Source of the DNA: Magnetospirillum fulvum MGU-K5
Lineage (GTDB): Bacteria > Pseudomonadota > Alphaproteobacteria > Rhodospirillales > Magnetospirillaceae
Direction of reading: 5' to 3'
DNA length: 62,972 bases
Assembly: GCF_000442515.1 (NCBI RefSeq)
Contig: NZ_AQPH01000013.1
Coordinates: forward strand, 1-62,972
Both the position numbers and the translations under genes were made by a program. Positions 1 through 9,422 of the stretch are shown here, piece after piece. Under the pieces are notes generated by a model. It was given only the letters and a program-made list of their open reading frames with translations. It was not told the DNA's origin and did no database searches. How positions within the stretch are numbered: the first letter of the stretch is position 1; every line of letters starts with the position of its first letter.

Positions 1-635
1 CCCAGACCGCTGGGCGCGGTCGCCGGGGCCGGACCTGGGTCAGCCCGGCGGGCAATCTCCACGCCTCGCTGCTGATCCGCCAGACGGGTCCGCTGGCACG
101 GTCGGCCGAACTGGGCTTTGCCGCCGCCGCCGCCCTGGCTGGAGCGCTGGCCGATCTGGTTCCTACCGCCGATTTTCGCTGCAAATGGCCGAATGACGTG
201 ATGGTCGCAGGCGGCCCCGACGCTCCCAACGCTAAAATCTGCGGGATGCTGCTCGACAGCGCGAGCGATGGCTGGCTGGTGCTGGGGCTGGGCGTCAACG
301 TCGCCGCCGCGCCGCCGCCCGAGCAGGTGATGCAGCCCGCGACGGCGCTGGCCGATCTCGGTTGGAGCGGTGGACCGGAGGCAGTGCTGACCGAATTCTG
401 CCGCCGCTTCGGGCCGCTGTTGGCGGCTTGGCGCGCCGAGGGGTTCGCCCCGGTGCGCCGGGCCTGGCTGGAACGGGCATTGGGGTTAGGCGAAACGGCG
501 GTGGTCCGCTTGGAAACCGAGACCCTGACCGGGCGGTTCGACGCCCTTGACGACGACGGCGCCCTGGTGCTGGACCAAGGTCCAGCCGGACGACGCCGCA
601 TTCTGGCGGGAGACGTGTTCTTCCCCGCTTCGTGA
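1..635 (+). CDS. birA: biotin--[acetyl-CoA-carboxylase] ligase, C-terminal part (5' end outside window)
   Basis: This enzyme makes biotinyl-5'-AMP and transfers biotin to the carrier lysine of acetyl-CoA carboxylase in the cytosol. The reading frame is open from the first complete codon at base 3, so the gene starts outside the window. The early residues read QTAGRGRRGRTWVSP, the biotin/ATP-binding signature of BirA, followed by the KWPNDV catalytic-core motif and then a small C-terminal domain (GRFDALDDDGALVL). About 210 residues are present, which fits the catalytic plus C-terminal domains. Whether an N-terminal DNA-binding domain exists cannot be seen. The gene ends 18 bp before coaX and is probably cotranscribed with it. 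Confidence 0.93.
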   Translation, partial: QTAGRGRRGRTWVSPAGNLHASLLIRQTGPLARSAELGFAAAAALAGALADLVPTADFRCKWPNDVMVAGGPDAPNAKICGMLLDSASDGWLVLGLGVNVAAAPPPEQVMQPATALADLGWSGGPEAVLTEFCRRFGPLLAAWRAEGFAPVRRAWLERALGLGETAVVRLETETLTGRFDALDDDGALVLDQGPAGRRRILAGDVFFPAS

Positions 636-653
636 TCCCAGGAGACTGTTATC

Positions 654-1436
654 ATGTTGTTGGCCATCGATTCGGGCAACACCAACATCGTTTTCGCGGT
701 GTTCGACGGCGACCGTCTGCGCGGCGAGTGGCGCACTTCGACCAATACCGAGCGCACCGCCGACGAGTTGGGCGTCTGGCTGACCCAATTGCTGACGATC
801 GAAGGATTACGACGCCAGGATATCGGCGCGACGATCATCGCCAGCGTCGTCCCGGCGATGGTGTTCCATCTGAAGACCCTGTGCCGCCGCTACTTCAATT
901 GCGAGCCGCTGGTGGTCGGTGACGAAGGGGTTGATCTCGGTCTGTCGATCCTGCTCGACCGCCCCGAAGAAGTCGGAGCCGATCGTCTGGTCAACGCCGT
1001 CGCCGCCCATCGCCGCTATGAGGGGCCGCTGATCGTGATCGATTTCGGCACTGCCACCACCTTCGATGTGATTGATGCGGTCGGTAATTATTGTGGTGGC
1101 GCGATCGCGCCCGGGATCAACCTGTCGCTGGAAGCGCTGCACATGGCTGCGGCCAAGCTGCCGCGCGTCGCAATCGGACGGCCGCGCCATGTAATCGGCA
1201 AGGCGACGGTGCCTGCGATGCAATCTGGAATTTTTTGGGGCTATGTCAGCCTGATTGAGGGATTGGTGCGGAGAATTAAGGACGAGTTTGGAACCGAGAT
1301 GATGGTGGTGGCCACCGGCGGGCTGGCCCCGCTGTTCGCCGACGCCACCCCGGTGATCGGGGCGCTGGACGCCGATCTGACCCTGCGGGGATTGTTGGAA
1401 ATTCATCGCCGCAATGCCACGCCGGTTGCCCGATGA
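654..1436 (+). CDS. coaX: type III pantothenate kinase
   Basis: This cytosolic enzyme catalyses the first step of coenzyme A synthesis, phosphorylating pantothenate. The 260-residue length is normal for the family. The phosphate-binding DSGNTN motif lies at residues 6-11, GADR at about 108-111 and DFGTATT at about 130-136, followed by GGAIAPGI; together these mark the acetate/sugar kinase fold of CoaX. A GGAG ribosome site precedes the ATG. The birA-coaX-RNase J order is common in alphaproteobacteria. The stop overlaps the start of the RNase J gene (ATGA), which suggests translational coupling. Confidence 0.95.
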   Translation: MLLAIDSGNTNIVFAVFDGDRLRGEWRTSTNTERTADELGVWLTQLLTIEGLRRQDIGATIIASVVPAMVFHLKTLCRRYFNCEPLVVGDEGVDLGLSILLDRPEEVGADRLVNAVAAHRRYEGPLIVIDFGTATTFDVIDAVGNYCGGAIAPGINLSLEALHMAAAKLPRVAIGRPRHVIGKATVPAMQSGIFWGYVSLIEGLVRRIKDEFGTEMMVVATGGLAPLFADATPVIGALDADLTLRGLLEIHRRNATPVAR

Positions 1437-3094
1437 CCTATTTCCCCGAGGGCAACGAGCTGTATTACCTGCCGCTGGGTGGCGCGGGCGAAATCGGGAT
1501 GAACCTGTCGCTGTACGGCTATGACGGGCAGTGGCTGATGGTCGATCTCGGCGTCACCTTCGGCGACGATTCGATGCCGATGGTCGATGTGGTGATGCCC
1601 GATCCAGCCTGGATCGAGGAGCGGCGCGATCATCTGGTCGGGCTGGTGCTGACCCACGGCCACGAGGATCACCTGGGGGCGGTTCAGTATCTGTGGCCGC
1701 GCCTGCGCTGTCCGGTCTATGCCACCCCGTTCGCGGCGGCGATCCTGAAGGGCAAGCTGCACGAGGTCGGCTTGCAGGACATCGTGCCGATCCATGTGAT
1801 TCCGCCGGGCGGACGCTTTACCGCCGGACCGTTCGCGGTCGAGATGATCCCGGTCACCCACTCGATCCCCGAGGCGCAATCGCTGGCGATCCGCACCCCG
1901 GCGGGGACGGTGGTCCATACCGGCGACTGGAAGTTCGACCCCGATCCCCAGGTCGGCCCGCCGACCGATTTCGACGCGCTGCGCCGGGTTGGACGCGAGG
2001 GGGTTCTGGCCCTGGTCGGCGATTCGACCAACGTCTTTACCAAGGGCCATTCCGGCTCGGAATCCGAGGTGCGCGGCAGCCTGATCGAACTGTTCGGCCG
2101 CTATGACGGGCGGATTGCGGTGTCGTGCTTTGCCACCAACGTCGCCCGGTTGGAAAGCATCGCGATTGCCGCCGCCGCCAACGACCGCCACGTCGCACTG
2201 GTCGGGCGTTCGCTGTGGCGGATCGAACGGGCCGCGCGCGAGACCGGCCACCTGACCGATCTGCCGCCGTTCCTGACCGAGCACGACGCCGGATACCTGC
2301 CCAAGGACAAGGTGCTCTATCTCTGCACCGGCAGTCAGGGTGAGCCGCGTGCCGCGCTGGCCCGGATTGCCGCCGGGGACCATCCCCACGTCGTGCTGGG
2401 CAAGGGCGACGTCGCGATCTTCTCGTCGCGGATCATCCCCGGCAATGAAAAGGGCATCTTCCGGCTTCAAAACGACCTGATCCGCCTCGGCGTCGAGGTG
2501 GTGACCGACAAGGAAGCCTTTGTCCACGTCTCGGGCCATCCCGGCCGCGAGGAGGTCGAGGAGATGTACCGGCTGGTGCGTCCGCGCATCGCCGTCCCGG
2601 TCCATGGCGAAGCCCGCCACCAGCAGGAGCACGCCCGCCTCGCCACCGAGATGGGAGCGGAACAGACGGTCGAACTGTCCGACGGCGCGCTGGTCCGGCT
2701 GGCTCCCGGCCCGGCCGAGGTGATCGACCACATCCCCACCGGCCGTCTGTGCCTGGACGGGCCGCGTCTGGTCTCGCTCGATTCGGAAATCCTGCGCAAC
2801 CGCCGCCGGATGGTGTTCAACGGATCGGCGGTAGTGACGGTGGTGATCGACAAGACCGGGCGTCTGTTGGGCGATCCCCAACTGACCGCACTCGGCCTGC
2901 TCGACGCCGCTCACGAGGCCGAGGAACACGCCGCCGTGATCGAGGCGGTGATCTCCGCGATCGAGGCTTTGCCGATCAAGGCCCGCCGCGACGACGCGGT
3001 GGTGCGCGAAACGGCACGGCTGGGGGTGCGGCGCTCGTTGCGCGACAGCCACGGCAAAAAGCCGATCACCGAGGTCCATCTGGTCCGGGTGTAG
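1433..3094 (+). CDS. rnj: ribonuclease J (metallo-beta-lactamase/beta-CASP RNase)
   Basis: RNase J is a zinc-dependent endo- and 5'-exoribonuclease acting in rRNA maturation and mRNA decay. The metallo-beta-lactamase signature HGHEDH is at residues 75-80, with HTGDWKFD further on as another metal ligand segment. The beta-CASP portion includes [10 protein letters not shown] and the [10 protein letters not shown] and PVHGE motifs. At 553 residues the length matches the family, including the C-terminal domain. The start overlaps the coaX stop by four bases. RNase J in place of, or beside, RNase E is common in alphaproteobacteria. Confidence 0.95.
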   Translation: MTYFPEGNELYYLPLGGAGEIGMNLSLYGYDGQWLMVDLGVTFGDDSMPMVDVVMPDPAWIEERRDHLVGLVLTHGHEDHLGAVQYLWPRLRCPVYATPFAAAILKGKLHEVGLQDIVPIHVIPPGGRFTAGPFAVEMIPVTHSIPEAQSLAIRTPAGTVVHTGDWKFDPDPQVGPPTDFDALRRVGREGVLALVGDSTNVFTKGHSGSESEVRGSLIELFGRYDGRIAVSCFATNVARLESIAIAAAANDRHVALVGRSLWRIERAARETGHLTDLPPFLTEHDAGYLPKDKVLYLCTGSQGEPRAALARIAAGDHPHVVLGKGDVAIFSSRIIPGNEKGIFRLQNDLIRLGVEVVTDKEAFVHVSGHPGREEVEEMYRLVRPRIAVPVHGEARHQQEHARLATEMGAEQTVELSDGALVRLAPGPAEVIDHIPTGRLCLDGPRLVSLDSEILRNRRRMVFNGSAVVTVVIDKTGRLLGDPQLTALGLLDAAHEAEEHAAVIEAVISAIEALPIKARRDDAVVRETARLGVRRSLRDSHGKKPITEVHLVRV

Positions 3095-3139
3095 GGGTAG
3101 CACCAAGCGGCGGTGAGTGAAACTCATCGCCGCGCAGGT

Positions 3140-3188
3140 CTAGAGCCTTTTCCATTCAAATGGAATCGGCTCTAGGATTTTGCCTAAG
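3140..3188 (+). repeat. 49-bp dispersed repeat, copy A
   Basis: This segment matches the reverse complement of 35936-35984 at 45 of 49 bases by hand alignment. It carries its own dyad symmetry: CTAGAGCC and GGCTCTAG flank an inner TTCCATT/AATGGAA pair, so it can fold as an imperfect hairpin. It resembles a REP-type intergenic palindrome. Confidence 0.75.
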
Positions 3189-3240
3189 GCCGCAGCCCCT
3201 CCGGTGCTGGCGTGGCTCAAGCGCCGCTCGGGCTTGTCGC

Positions 3241-3273
3241 GCATTCCACTCTGACATCGTTTGAGTGGAATGC
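3241..3273. repeat. perfect 11-bp inverted repeat
   Basis: GCATTCCACTC at 3241-3251 and GAGTGGAATGC at 3263-3273 are exact reverse complements around an 11-nt loop. It sits in the repeat-rich spacer and is followed by CTCTAG, a sequence shared with the neighbouring 49-bp repeat, so the two may form one composite repeat unit. Confidence 0.65.
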
Positions 3274-3492
3274 ACTCTAGGCCCGAAGGGCCGCGCGCCC
3301 CGTGGCGCGTAGGCAAGGGGTGCGGAGGCACCGCGCCCGCCGCCTGAGGGCAGATGATCAATCAGGGCAATCGCAATTTGCGATGGCCTGAAGCGGCGGG
3401 TCTTGATGATCTTTCGGACCCGCCGCCCGCGTGCTAAACAGGCAGGCGCGCAAGACGTGACGGTGCCCCGACCTTGGCGGAGACTTCTTTCG

Positions 3493-3789
3493 ATGATTCG
3501 TGCCGGATATGCCCTGCCCCGCCGCTGGGCCGCCGCTTTGCTGGCCCTCTCCGCCCTGGCCGGATTGTCCGCCTGCGCCGAGGTCACTCGCTTCGAGCGC
3601 AGCGACGGCGCCACCCTCTATTACATCAATTGCCGGGACGGGCTGAATTGGTTTGAAAGCTGCCGGAGCGCCGCGATGCGGGTCTGCCCGAATGGCTATG
3701 CCAAGGCCGACGCCGAGCTGACCCTGCCGGAAAGGCAGGAGATGATGCGCAAGACCCACAAGAACGACAGCTTCTTCGTCTGCAAGTAA
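3493..3789 (+). CDS. small cysteine-containing lipoprotein of unknown function
   Basis: Start chosen at the ATG at 3493, which has GGAGA about 8 nt upstream; an in-frame ATG at 3403 lacks a good site and would add an unlikely basic extension. The 98-residue product has a signal peptide ending in a lipobox (LSAC, Cys28). The mature part is about 70 residues with four further cysteines (NCRDG, ESCRS, RVCPNGY and a C-terminal VCK), possibly two disulphides in the periplasm. I do not recognise a named family. It is convergent with the next gene. Confidence 0.75.
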   Translation: MIRAGYALPRRWAAALLALSALAGLSACAEVTRFERSDGATLYYINCRDGLNWFESCRSAAMRVCPNGYAKADAELTLPERQEMMRKTHKNDSFFVCK

Positions 3790-3796
3790 GCGCCTG

Positions 3797-3814
3797 GGGG
3801 GGCCTTAGCCCCCC
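3797..3814. terminator. GC hairpin between convergent genes
   Basis: GGGGGGC at 3797-3803 and GCCCCCC at 3808-3814 form a perfect 7-bp stem with a CTTA loop, between the stops of two convergent genes. There is no clear T-tract, so it is only a candidate bidirectional terminator. Confidence 0.45.
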
Positions 3815-3826
3815 GCTTCGCCGGGA

Positions 3827-4654
3827 TCACCCCAGAGATTTCAGCCCCAACAGCAGCTTGTCGACGCCCCGGAAGGCGGCGGCAAGTTCGACATGGGCTT
3901 CACGCATCGCCCCGGCGTCGGGGCAAGGATGGCCGCCGATCCGGTTGGCCTGAAGCATCCTGAGCGCAGCGGCGAACGACTGCCCCTTGACGAAGGCGGC
4001 GACGTGATGGACCGCGCCATAATGGACCGACAGATGACCGGCCAGTTTGTCGGGCAGCAGGTACAGCGAGCCTTGCGCCGAGCGCCAGCCGCAATCGAAA
4101 TCGGCCAGGGCCGCGACCGCCGAAACGAACGACACTCCGGCTTCGGCGTTGGGCGGAGACGGCACCGCCGCGAAAGCCTGACGCCGTGCCTCCAGCTCAA
4201 TCGCCAGGGTCGCGGCGATGGCGCGGCGGCGGCGTGACAGATCGCGCCCCTGAAGCGTCACCGCAACCGCCATCCCGATCAGACCGGCGATCAATGCCCC
4301 CACCAGCAGCATCAGAGCCTGAAGCCATCCTGCCGGGGGCGGCAAGGACTCGACGGCAGAAACCACCGGCTCGGCCGTCGGAGCAACCGGCGAGACCGAT
4401 ACGGCGGGAGCGGCGGACGGGACAACCGGGGCAGGCTTGACCGCCTGCGGAGCAGGACCGGACGCCTCGAGCGCGGGAGGAGCGATCGTTACCGCCGGAC
4501 GAGATGGCGCAACCGGGGCTGCACTATCCTCGGGCGGCGGAGCGGCAGCAGGAGAGGTCAGCGGCTGAGACAGCACCGGCCCGCCCCCCTCTTCCGCCAA
4601 CGCGGCGAAGGACAGCAGAGAGAAGGCCAGAACGAGGACAGCCACATTGCGCAT
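3827..4654 (-). CDS. Pro/Ala-rich single-span membrane protein, unknown function
   Basis: The 275-residue protein begins with a cleavable-looking signal sequence (to about residue 20), followed by a proline- and alanine-rich low-complexity stretch to about residue 108 that probably spans the periplasm. One membrane segment lies near residues 110-131 (LMLLVGALIAGLIGMAVAV), then a basic stop-transfer RRRR and a cytoplasmic domain of about 130 residues without a motif I recognise. It is divergent from the acetyltransferase gene that follows. The function is unknown; an envelope-linked sensor or anchor is possible but unsupported. Confidence 0.65.
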   Translation of the reverse strand: MRNVAVLVLAFSLLSFAALAEEGGGPVLSQPLTSPAAAPPPEDSAAPVAPSRPAVTIAPPALEASGPAPQAVKPAPVVPSAAPAVSVSPVAPTAEPVVSAVESLPPPAGWLQALMLLVGALIAGLIGMAVAVTLQGRDLSRRRRAIAATLAIELEARRQAFAAVPSPPNAEAGVSFVSAVAALADFDCGWRSAQGSLYLLPDKLAGHLSVHYGAVHHVAAFVKGQSFAAALRMLQANRIGGHPCPDAGAMREAHVELAAAFRGVDKLLLGLKSLG

Positions 4655-4751
4655 TGGGACACCATCTAGCAGACTGGAATGGACAGCCGGACCAGCACCA
4701 TAGACGATGGCGGCACGGGCGGGAAGGCCGGAAGGAAAGGGTTTTCAGGAC

Positions 4752-7424
4752 ATGAGCATACGCAATTTGTCCCACCTGTTCGAGCCCTCCTCGGTAGCGG
4801 TGGTCGGGGCCTCCGACCGACCGCTTTCGGCCGGGGCAGTGGTGATGCGCAATCTGCTGACCGGCGGGTTCAAAGGCCCGATCATGCCGGTCCATCCCCG
4901 CCAGCAGGCGGTGGCCGGGGTGCTGGCCTATCCCACGGTCGAGGCTCTGCCGATCGTCCCCGATCTTGCCGTGCTGTGCACGCCGGGAGCGGGCGTGCCG
5001 GAGCAGATCGAGCATCTGGGGCGGATCGGCACCCGCGCCGCGATCGTGATCGCCACCGATGTCGATCGCGTGGCGATGCTGGCCGCCGCCCGGCAACACG
5101 GCGTCCGCGTTCTCGGCACCGGCAGTCTGGGGATTCTGGTACCCCGGATCGGGTTGATGGCCAGCTTCTCCCACCTTCAGGCCTTGCCGGGTAAGGTGGC
5201 ACTGGTCTCGCAATCGGGCGAATTGTGCGGCGCGGTGCTGGATTGGGCGCGGCCGCACGGAATCGGCTTTTCCCACTTCATCAGCCTGGGCAATGGCGAC
5301 GATATCGATTTTGCCGACGTGCTCGATTATCTCGCCAATGACGACCAGACCCGGGCGATCCTGCTCTATATCGAACAGATTCGCCGTCGCGGCGATCTGG
5401 TTGCCGCCGCCCGTGCCGCCGCCCGCAACAAGCCGCTGTTGCTGGTCCGGGTACCGGGACATCTGGACATCCGCCGCCCCGGCGCGTTCCTGTCCGAAGC
5501 GCTGGCCACCTCCGAGGAATGTTTCGACGCTACCGTTCGCCGTTCGGGCGCGCTGCGGGTCGGCGATGTCGATGAATTGTTCGGCGCGGTCGAGACCCTG
5601 GCGCGGGCGCGGACGGTACCGGGCCACCGGCTGGCGGTGGTATCGAACGGTGGCGGCATGGCCCGGATGGCCGAGGCCGAAATGGACGAACCCGGTGGCC
5701 CCCGGCTGGCCGATTTGTCCGAAGCGACCCGAGCCAAGCTGGCGGCGCTGCTGCCACCCGGCACTACGATCGCCAATCCGCTTGACCTTGGCCTCGACGC
5801 TGACGGCAAACGCTATGGCGAGGCGGTCCGCGCCCTGATCGAATCCGAAGAGGTCAATGCGGTGCTGGCGGTCCACGCCCCCAACGCGATGACCGAACCG
5901 GTCGCCCCCGCCCAGGCGGTGATCGAGGCGCAGAAGCGTCAGCATGGTGCGATACTGACCGCCTGGGTCGGCGAGGAAGCGGTGGCTCCGGCGCGGCGGC
6001 TGTTCGCCGAGGCCGGATTGCCGACCTATGCTACCCCCGGTCAGGCGGTGCGGGCCTTCCGCCATCTGGTCCATTACCGCCGCAATCAGACAATGCTGAT
6101 GGAGACGCCGCCGTCGCAATGGGAGGGCTTTGCCGAGGCGCGGATCGCCGCCCGCCCAATCGTCGAACGCGGCCTGTCGGCGCCTGAGGGGATGTTGAGC
6201 GATTCCGAGGCGCGCGCCCTGCTCGCCGCCTATGGCATCCCGATCCAGGCGGCGGACCGCGCCGCCACCCCCGAAGAAGCCGCCGCCGCCGCCGAACGGC
6301 TGGGCTTCCCGGTGTCCCTGACCCTCGATCGCCCCGATCTGGCCCGCAAGACCGAGGCGGGCGCGATCGCGCTGGGGCTGGATTCCTCCGAAGCGGTGCG
6401 CACCGCCGCCTTGGCGATCCGCCGCCGCGTCGCGATCGACAATCCCGAGGCCGAAAGCGCCGGTTTTACCGTCCAGCGTTCGCTTTACCGCCCCGAGGCC
6501 CGGTTGCTGATCGCCGGGATCGCCTGTGATCCGTTGTTCGGGCCGGTGATCGTGTTCGGCGAGGGCGGCCGCGCCGTCGAGGTGCCGCGCGACCACACCG
6601 TAGGCCTGCCGCCGCTGAACCTGCCCCTGGCGCGCAGCATGATCGGACGGACCCGGATCGCCCGGCTGTTGAAGGCGAGCGACACCCGCCCCGCCGCCGA
6701 CCGCGACGCCGTTGCCGAGGTTCTGGTCCGGCTGTCGCGGATGCTGGCCGACAATCCCGAGATCGTCGCCTGCGACATCAACCCGCTGTTCGCCGATGAC
6801 GAAGGGGTGGTGGCGCTCGACGCCCGGGTCCGGGTGCGGCCGTGGGAAGACAGTGATCTCCGCCGCTTTGCCATTCTGCCCTACCCGGCCGAGTTGGAGG
6901 AAAGCGCGGTGATGCGGGACGGCACCCCGATCCAGTTGCGGCCGATCCGCCCCGAGGACGAACCGGCCCATGCCGACCTGATCGCGAAAATGACGCCGCA
7001 GGATTTGCGGATGCGCTTCTTCGGGCTGGTGCGCGAGGTGCAGCATTTCCAATTGGCCCGGATGACCCAGATCGATTACGAGCGCGAAATGGCCTTTATC
7101 GCCACCCGCGTCAATGACGAGGGACACCAGGAAACCCTGGGCGTTGTCCGCACCGTCGCCGATCCCGACAACCAGCGGGCCGAATTGGGCATCCTGGTCC
7201 GCTCGGACCTGAAGGGAACCGGGCTGGGCCACACCCTGCTCGACAAGATCATCCGCTATCAGCGGGCGCGTGGCACCGGCCAGATTTTCGCGCAGATCAT
7301 GAGCGAAAACATGGCGATGCTGAAACTGTCCCGCCGCGCCGGATTCCGGCCCCACCCGTCCGGGGAGCATGAGGTGATCGAGCTGGTTCTCGACCTTCAG
7401 ACCGGCCCGCCCGAGGCGAAATGA
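4752..7424 (+). CDS. Pat-type protein: ADP-forming acyl-CoA synthetase-like domain fused to GNAT acetyltransferase
   Basis: Start placed at ATG 4752 (MSIRNLSHLFEPSSVAVVG), where homologues begin; the ATG at 4707 would add 15 unlikely residues. About 890 residues: CoA-binding Rossmann domain at the N terminus, succinyl-CoA-ligase-like domains and an ATP-grasp portion in the middle, then a C-terminal GNAT domain from about residue 715 with the acetyl-CoA loop KGTGLG. This is the architecture of Pat/PatZ lysine acetyltransferases, which acetylate and inactivate acetyl-CoA synthetase. In the region where active ADP-forming enzymes carry SHTGALAG, this protein reads FLSEALATS, so the phosphorylated histidine appears to be lost. 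That favours protein acetylation over CoA ligation, although it lies next to iorAB. Confidence 0.85.
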   Translation: MSIRNLSHLFEPSSVAVVGASDRPLSAGAVVMRNLLTGGFKGPIMPVHPRQQAVAGVLAYPTVEALPIVPDLAVLCTPGAGVPEQIEHLGRIGTRAAIVIATDVDRVAMLAAARQHGVRVLGTGSLGILVPRIGLMASFSHLQALPGKVALVSQSGELCGAVLDWARPHGIGFSHFISLGNGDDIDFADVLDYLANDDQTRAILLYIEQIRRRGDLVAAARAAARNKPLLLVRVPGHLDIRRPGAFLSEALATSEECFDATVRRSGALRVGDVDELFGAVETLARARTVPGHRLAVVSNGGGMARMAEAEMDEPGGPRLADLSEATRAKLAALLPPGTTIANPLDLGLDADGKRYGEAVRALIESEEVNAVLAVHAPNAMTEPVAPAQAVIEAQKRQHGAILTAWVGEEAVAPARRLFAEAGLPTYATPGQAVRAFRHLVHYRRNQTMLMETPPSQWEGFAEARIAARPIVERGLSAPEGMLSDSEARALLAAYGIPIQAADRAATPEEAAAAAERLGFPVSLTLDRPDLARKTEAGAIALGLDSSEAVRTAALAIRRRVAIDNPEAESAGFTVQRSLYRPEARLLIAGIACDPLFGPVIVFGEGGRAVEVPRDHTVGLPPLNLPLARSMIGRTRIARLLKASDTRPAADRDAVAEVLVRLSRMLADNPEIVACDINPLFADDEGVVALDARVRVRPWEDSDLRRFAILPYPAELEESAVMRDGTPIQLRPIRPEDEPAHADLIAKMTPQDLRMRFFGLVREVQHFQLARMTQIDYEREMAFIATRVNDEGHQETLGVVRTVADPDNQRAELGILVRSDLKGTGLGHTLLDKIIRYQRARGTGQIFAQIMSENMAMLKLSRRAGFRPHPSGEHEVIELVLDLQTGPPEAK

Positions 7425-7550
7425 ACGCGATGCCGTCCTGCTCTCATTCCGCTTCCGGTTGGAAGGGCGGCGGTGTACGCTCCGGCCCTTCCGGCTCTGG
7501 CCTTAACGCCCGGACCGGACTTCAGGGGACGTCTCGAAGGAGCTTTTTGC

Positions 7551-9407
7551 ATGTCCGCCGCCGTCCAGGCACAGCCGCATACCCGCCTTCTTCTGTCGGG
7601 GAACGACGCCATCGCCCGGGGCGTTTGGGAAGCCGGAGCCAAGGTCGCTTCCGCTTATCCCGGCACCCCCTCGACCGAGATTCTTGAGAGTCTGGCGCTT
7701 TATCCCGATCTCTACGCCGAATGGTCGGTCAACGAGAAAGTCGCGCTGGAAGTCGCCATCGGCGGCTCAATGTCCGGGGCGCGGTCGTTCTGCGCGATGA
7801 AGCATGTCGGGCTGAACGTCGCTTCGGACGCGCTGATGACGATCACCGTCGCCGGTGTCGTCGGCGGTCTGGTGATCGCCGTTGCCGACGATGTCGGGAT
7901 GAGCTCGTCGCAGAACGAGCAGGATTCCCGCTATTGGGGCCGCTTCGCCCACATGCCGATCCTGGAGCCCGCGGATTCCCAGGAAGCCTATGAGATGGTC
8001 AAGTACGCCTTCGAGCTGTCCGAGGCGTGCAACACCCCGGTCCTGCTCCGTCTGACCACCCGCGTCTGTCACGTCAAGGCGGTGGTCGAGGTCGGCGAGC
8101 GGGTCGCCCACGACATCACCGGCTTTGCCTCCGATCCGCGCCGCTGGGTGATGACTCCGGCCAATGCCAAGGGGCAGATTCCCGCCCAGATCGCCCGCGA
8201 GACCAAGTTGCTGGCCCTGGCCGAATCCTCGCCGCTGAACCGGATGGAAGATGGCAAGGACCGCCGCATCGGGTTCGTGACCTCGGGTCCGGCCTATATG
8301 CATGTGCGCGAGTGTTTCCCGGATTCGCCGGTGCTGAAGCTGGGCTTCACCTATCCGGTGCCGGTCGGACTGGTCGAAAAGATGGCGTCGGGCGTGGCCC
8401 ATCTGGTGGTGGTCGAAGAGACCGAGCCGCTGATGGAAAACGATCTGAAGGCCGCCGGTCTGTCGCGCATCCACGGTAAGGATCTGCTGCCCCGTCTCGG
8501 CGAACTGACCCCCAACGTGCTGATCCCGGCGATTCATGGCCTGGTCGGCGAGCCGTTGCCCAAGGGCAGCGTCTATCCCAAGATCGATCCGTTCCCCCGT
8601 CCGCCGACGATGTGCCCGGCCTGTCCGCACATGGGCGTCTATTACTCGCTGTCCCGGCTGCGCAAGCAGGTGCAGATTTCCGGCGATATCGGCTGCTACA
8701 CCCTGGGTGCCGGGCATCCGTGGAACGCACTCGACACCACCATCTCGATGGGTGCCTCGATGGGCATCGCCCTTGGCATGGACAAGGCGCGGTCCGAGGC
8801 GACCAAGGATAAGGGCGTCGTTGCGGTGATCGGCGATTCGACCTTCCTGCACATGGGAATGCCGGGCCTGCTCGACATCGTCTATAACCGTGGCAACGTC
8901 ACCGCGATCATCCTCGACAACCGCACCACCGGAATGACCGGCGGCCAGAACCATCCCGGCACCGGCAAGAGCCTGACCGGCGAGGATGCGCCCCGGATCG
9001 ATTTCGCCAAGCTGGTCGAGGCGCTGGGCGTCGCCCCCGAACGCATCCGCACCGTCGATCCCTATCTCCTCCCCGTCGTCTATAAGACCATCAAGGAAGA
9101 GATCGCGGTCCCGGCGCCGTCGGTGATCATCACCACCCGCCCCTGCGTGCTGTCGGAATTCTATGACCGCCTGTCGCCGCTGAAGGTGATCGACGAGACC
9201 TGTACCGGCTGCGCCAATTGCATCAAGGTCGGCTGTCCGGCGATCACGGTCAAACGCACCGAGACGCGGACCCGCGCCGACGGCACGACCCACGAACTGA
9301 AATTCACCACCATCGATACCGCGATGTGCACCGGTTGCCGGATGTGCGTCGAGTCGTGCGGGCCAAAGGCAATCGTGCCGGCTCAACCGACCGCGGTCGC
9401 GCAGTAA
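7551..9407 (+). CDS. iorA: indolepyruvate ferredoxin oxidoreductase, alpha subunit
   Basis: IorA binds thiamine diphosphate and oxidatively decarboxylates aryl-pyruvates such as indolepyruvate to aryl-acetyl-CoA, passing electrons to ferredoxin. The start at 7551 is supported by AAGGAG about 10 nt upstream; a longer frame from 7473 has no such site. The 618-residue product shows the N-terminal pyruvate-domain motif SAYPGTPSTE, the TPP-binding region GDIGCYTLG and GDSTFLHMG, and two C-terminal 4Fe-4S motifs, CTGCANCIKVGCP and CTGCRMCVESCGP. iorB follows after 15 bp. The enzyme suggests aromatic amino acid catabolism under low oxygen. Confidence 0.95.
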   Translation: MSAAVQAQPHTRLLLSGNDAIARGVWEAGAKVASAYPGTPSTEILESLALYPDLYAEWSVNEKVALEVAIGGSMSGARSFCAMKHVGLNVASDALMTITVAGVVGGLVIAVADDVGMSSSQNEQDSRYWGRFAHMPILEPADSQEAYEMVKYAFELSEACNTPVLLRLTTRVCHVKAVVEVGERVAHDITGFASDPRRWVMTPANAKGQIPAQIARETKLLALAESSPLNRMEDGKDRRIGFVTSGPAYMHVRECFPDSPVLKLGFTYPVPVGLVEKMASGVAHLVVVEETEPLMENDLKAAGLSRIHGKDLLPRLGELTPNVLIPAIHGLVGEPLPKGSVYPKIDPFPRPPTMCPACPHMGVYYSLSRLRKQVQISGDIGCYTLGAGHPWNALDTTISMGASMGIALGMDKARSEATKDKGVVAVIGDSTFLHMGMPGLLDIVYNRGNVTAIILDNRTTGMTGGQNHPGTGKSLTGEDAPRIDFAKLVEALGVAPERIRTVDPYLLPVVYKTIKEEIAVPAPSVIITTRPCVLSEFYDRLSPLKVIDETCTGCANCIKVGCPAITVKRTETRTRADGTTHELKFTTIDTAMCTGCRMCVESCGPKAIVPAQPTAVAQ

Positions 9408-9422
9408 AAGGGCGCTTCAGGC

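Larger units (their letters stand above)
3095..3492. other. 398-bp non-coding spacer rich in palindromes
   Basis: No convincing gene lies here. The spacer holds a near-perfect 12-bp hairpin (3107-3133), a 49-bp dispersed repeat with internal dyad symmetry (3140-3188), a perfect 11-bp inverted repeat (3241-3273), and GGCCC/GGGCC at about 3281-3293. Short ORFs on the minus strand only read through these repeats. It looks like a repeat-accumulating spacer after the coaX-rnj operon; the 3107-3133 hairpin could terminate it, but no T-tract follows. Confidence 0.6.

Noticed and set aside
1403-3127. 574-residue minus-strand ORF
   Set aside because: It is antisense to RNase J, with no domain and shadow-type composition.
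3140-3614. Small minus-strand ORFs in the spacer after RNase J
   Set aside because: They only translate the palindromic repeats and part of the lipoprotein gene's antisense strand; there is no ribosome site or family.
4524-7370. 948-residue minus-strand ORF
   Set aside because: It is antisense to the Pat-type gene. Its His/Gln/Asp/Arg-rich composition is typical of frame shadows of GC-rich genes, and it has no recognisable domain.
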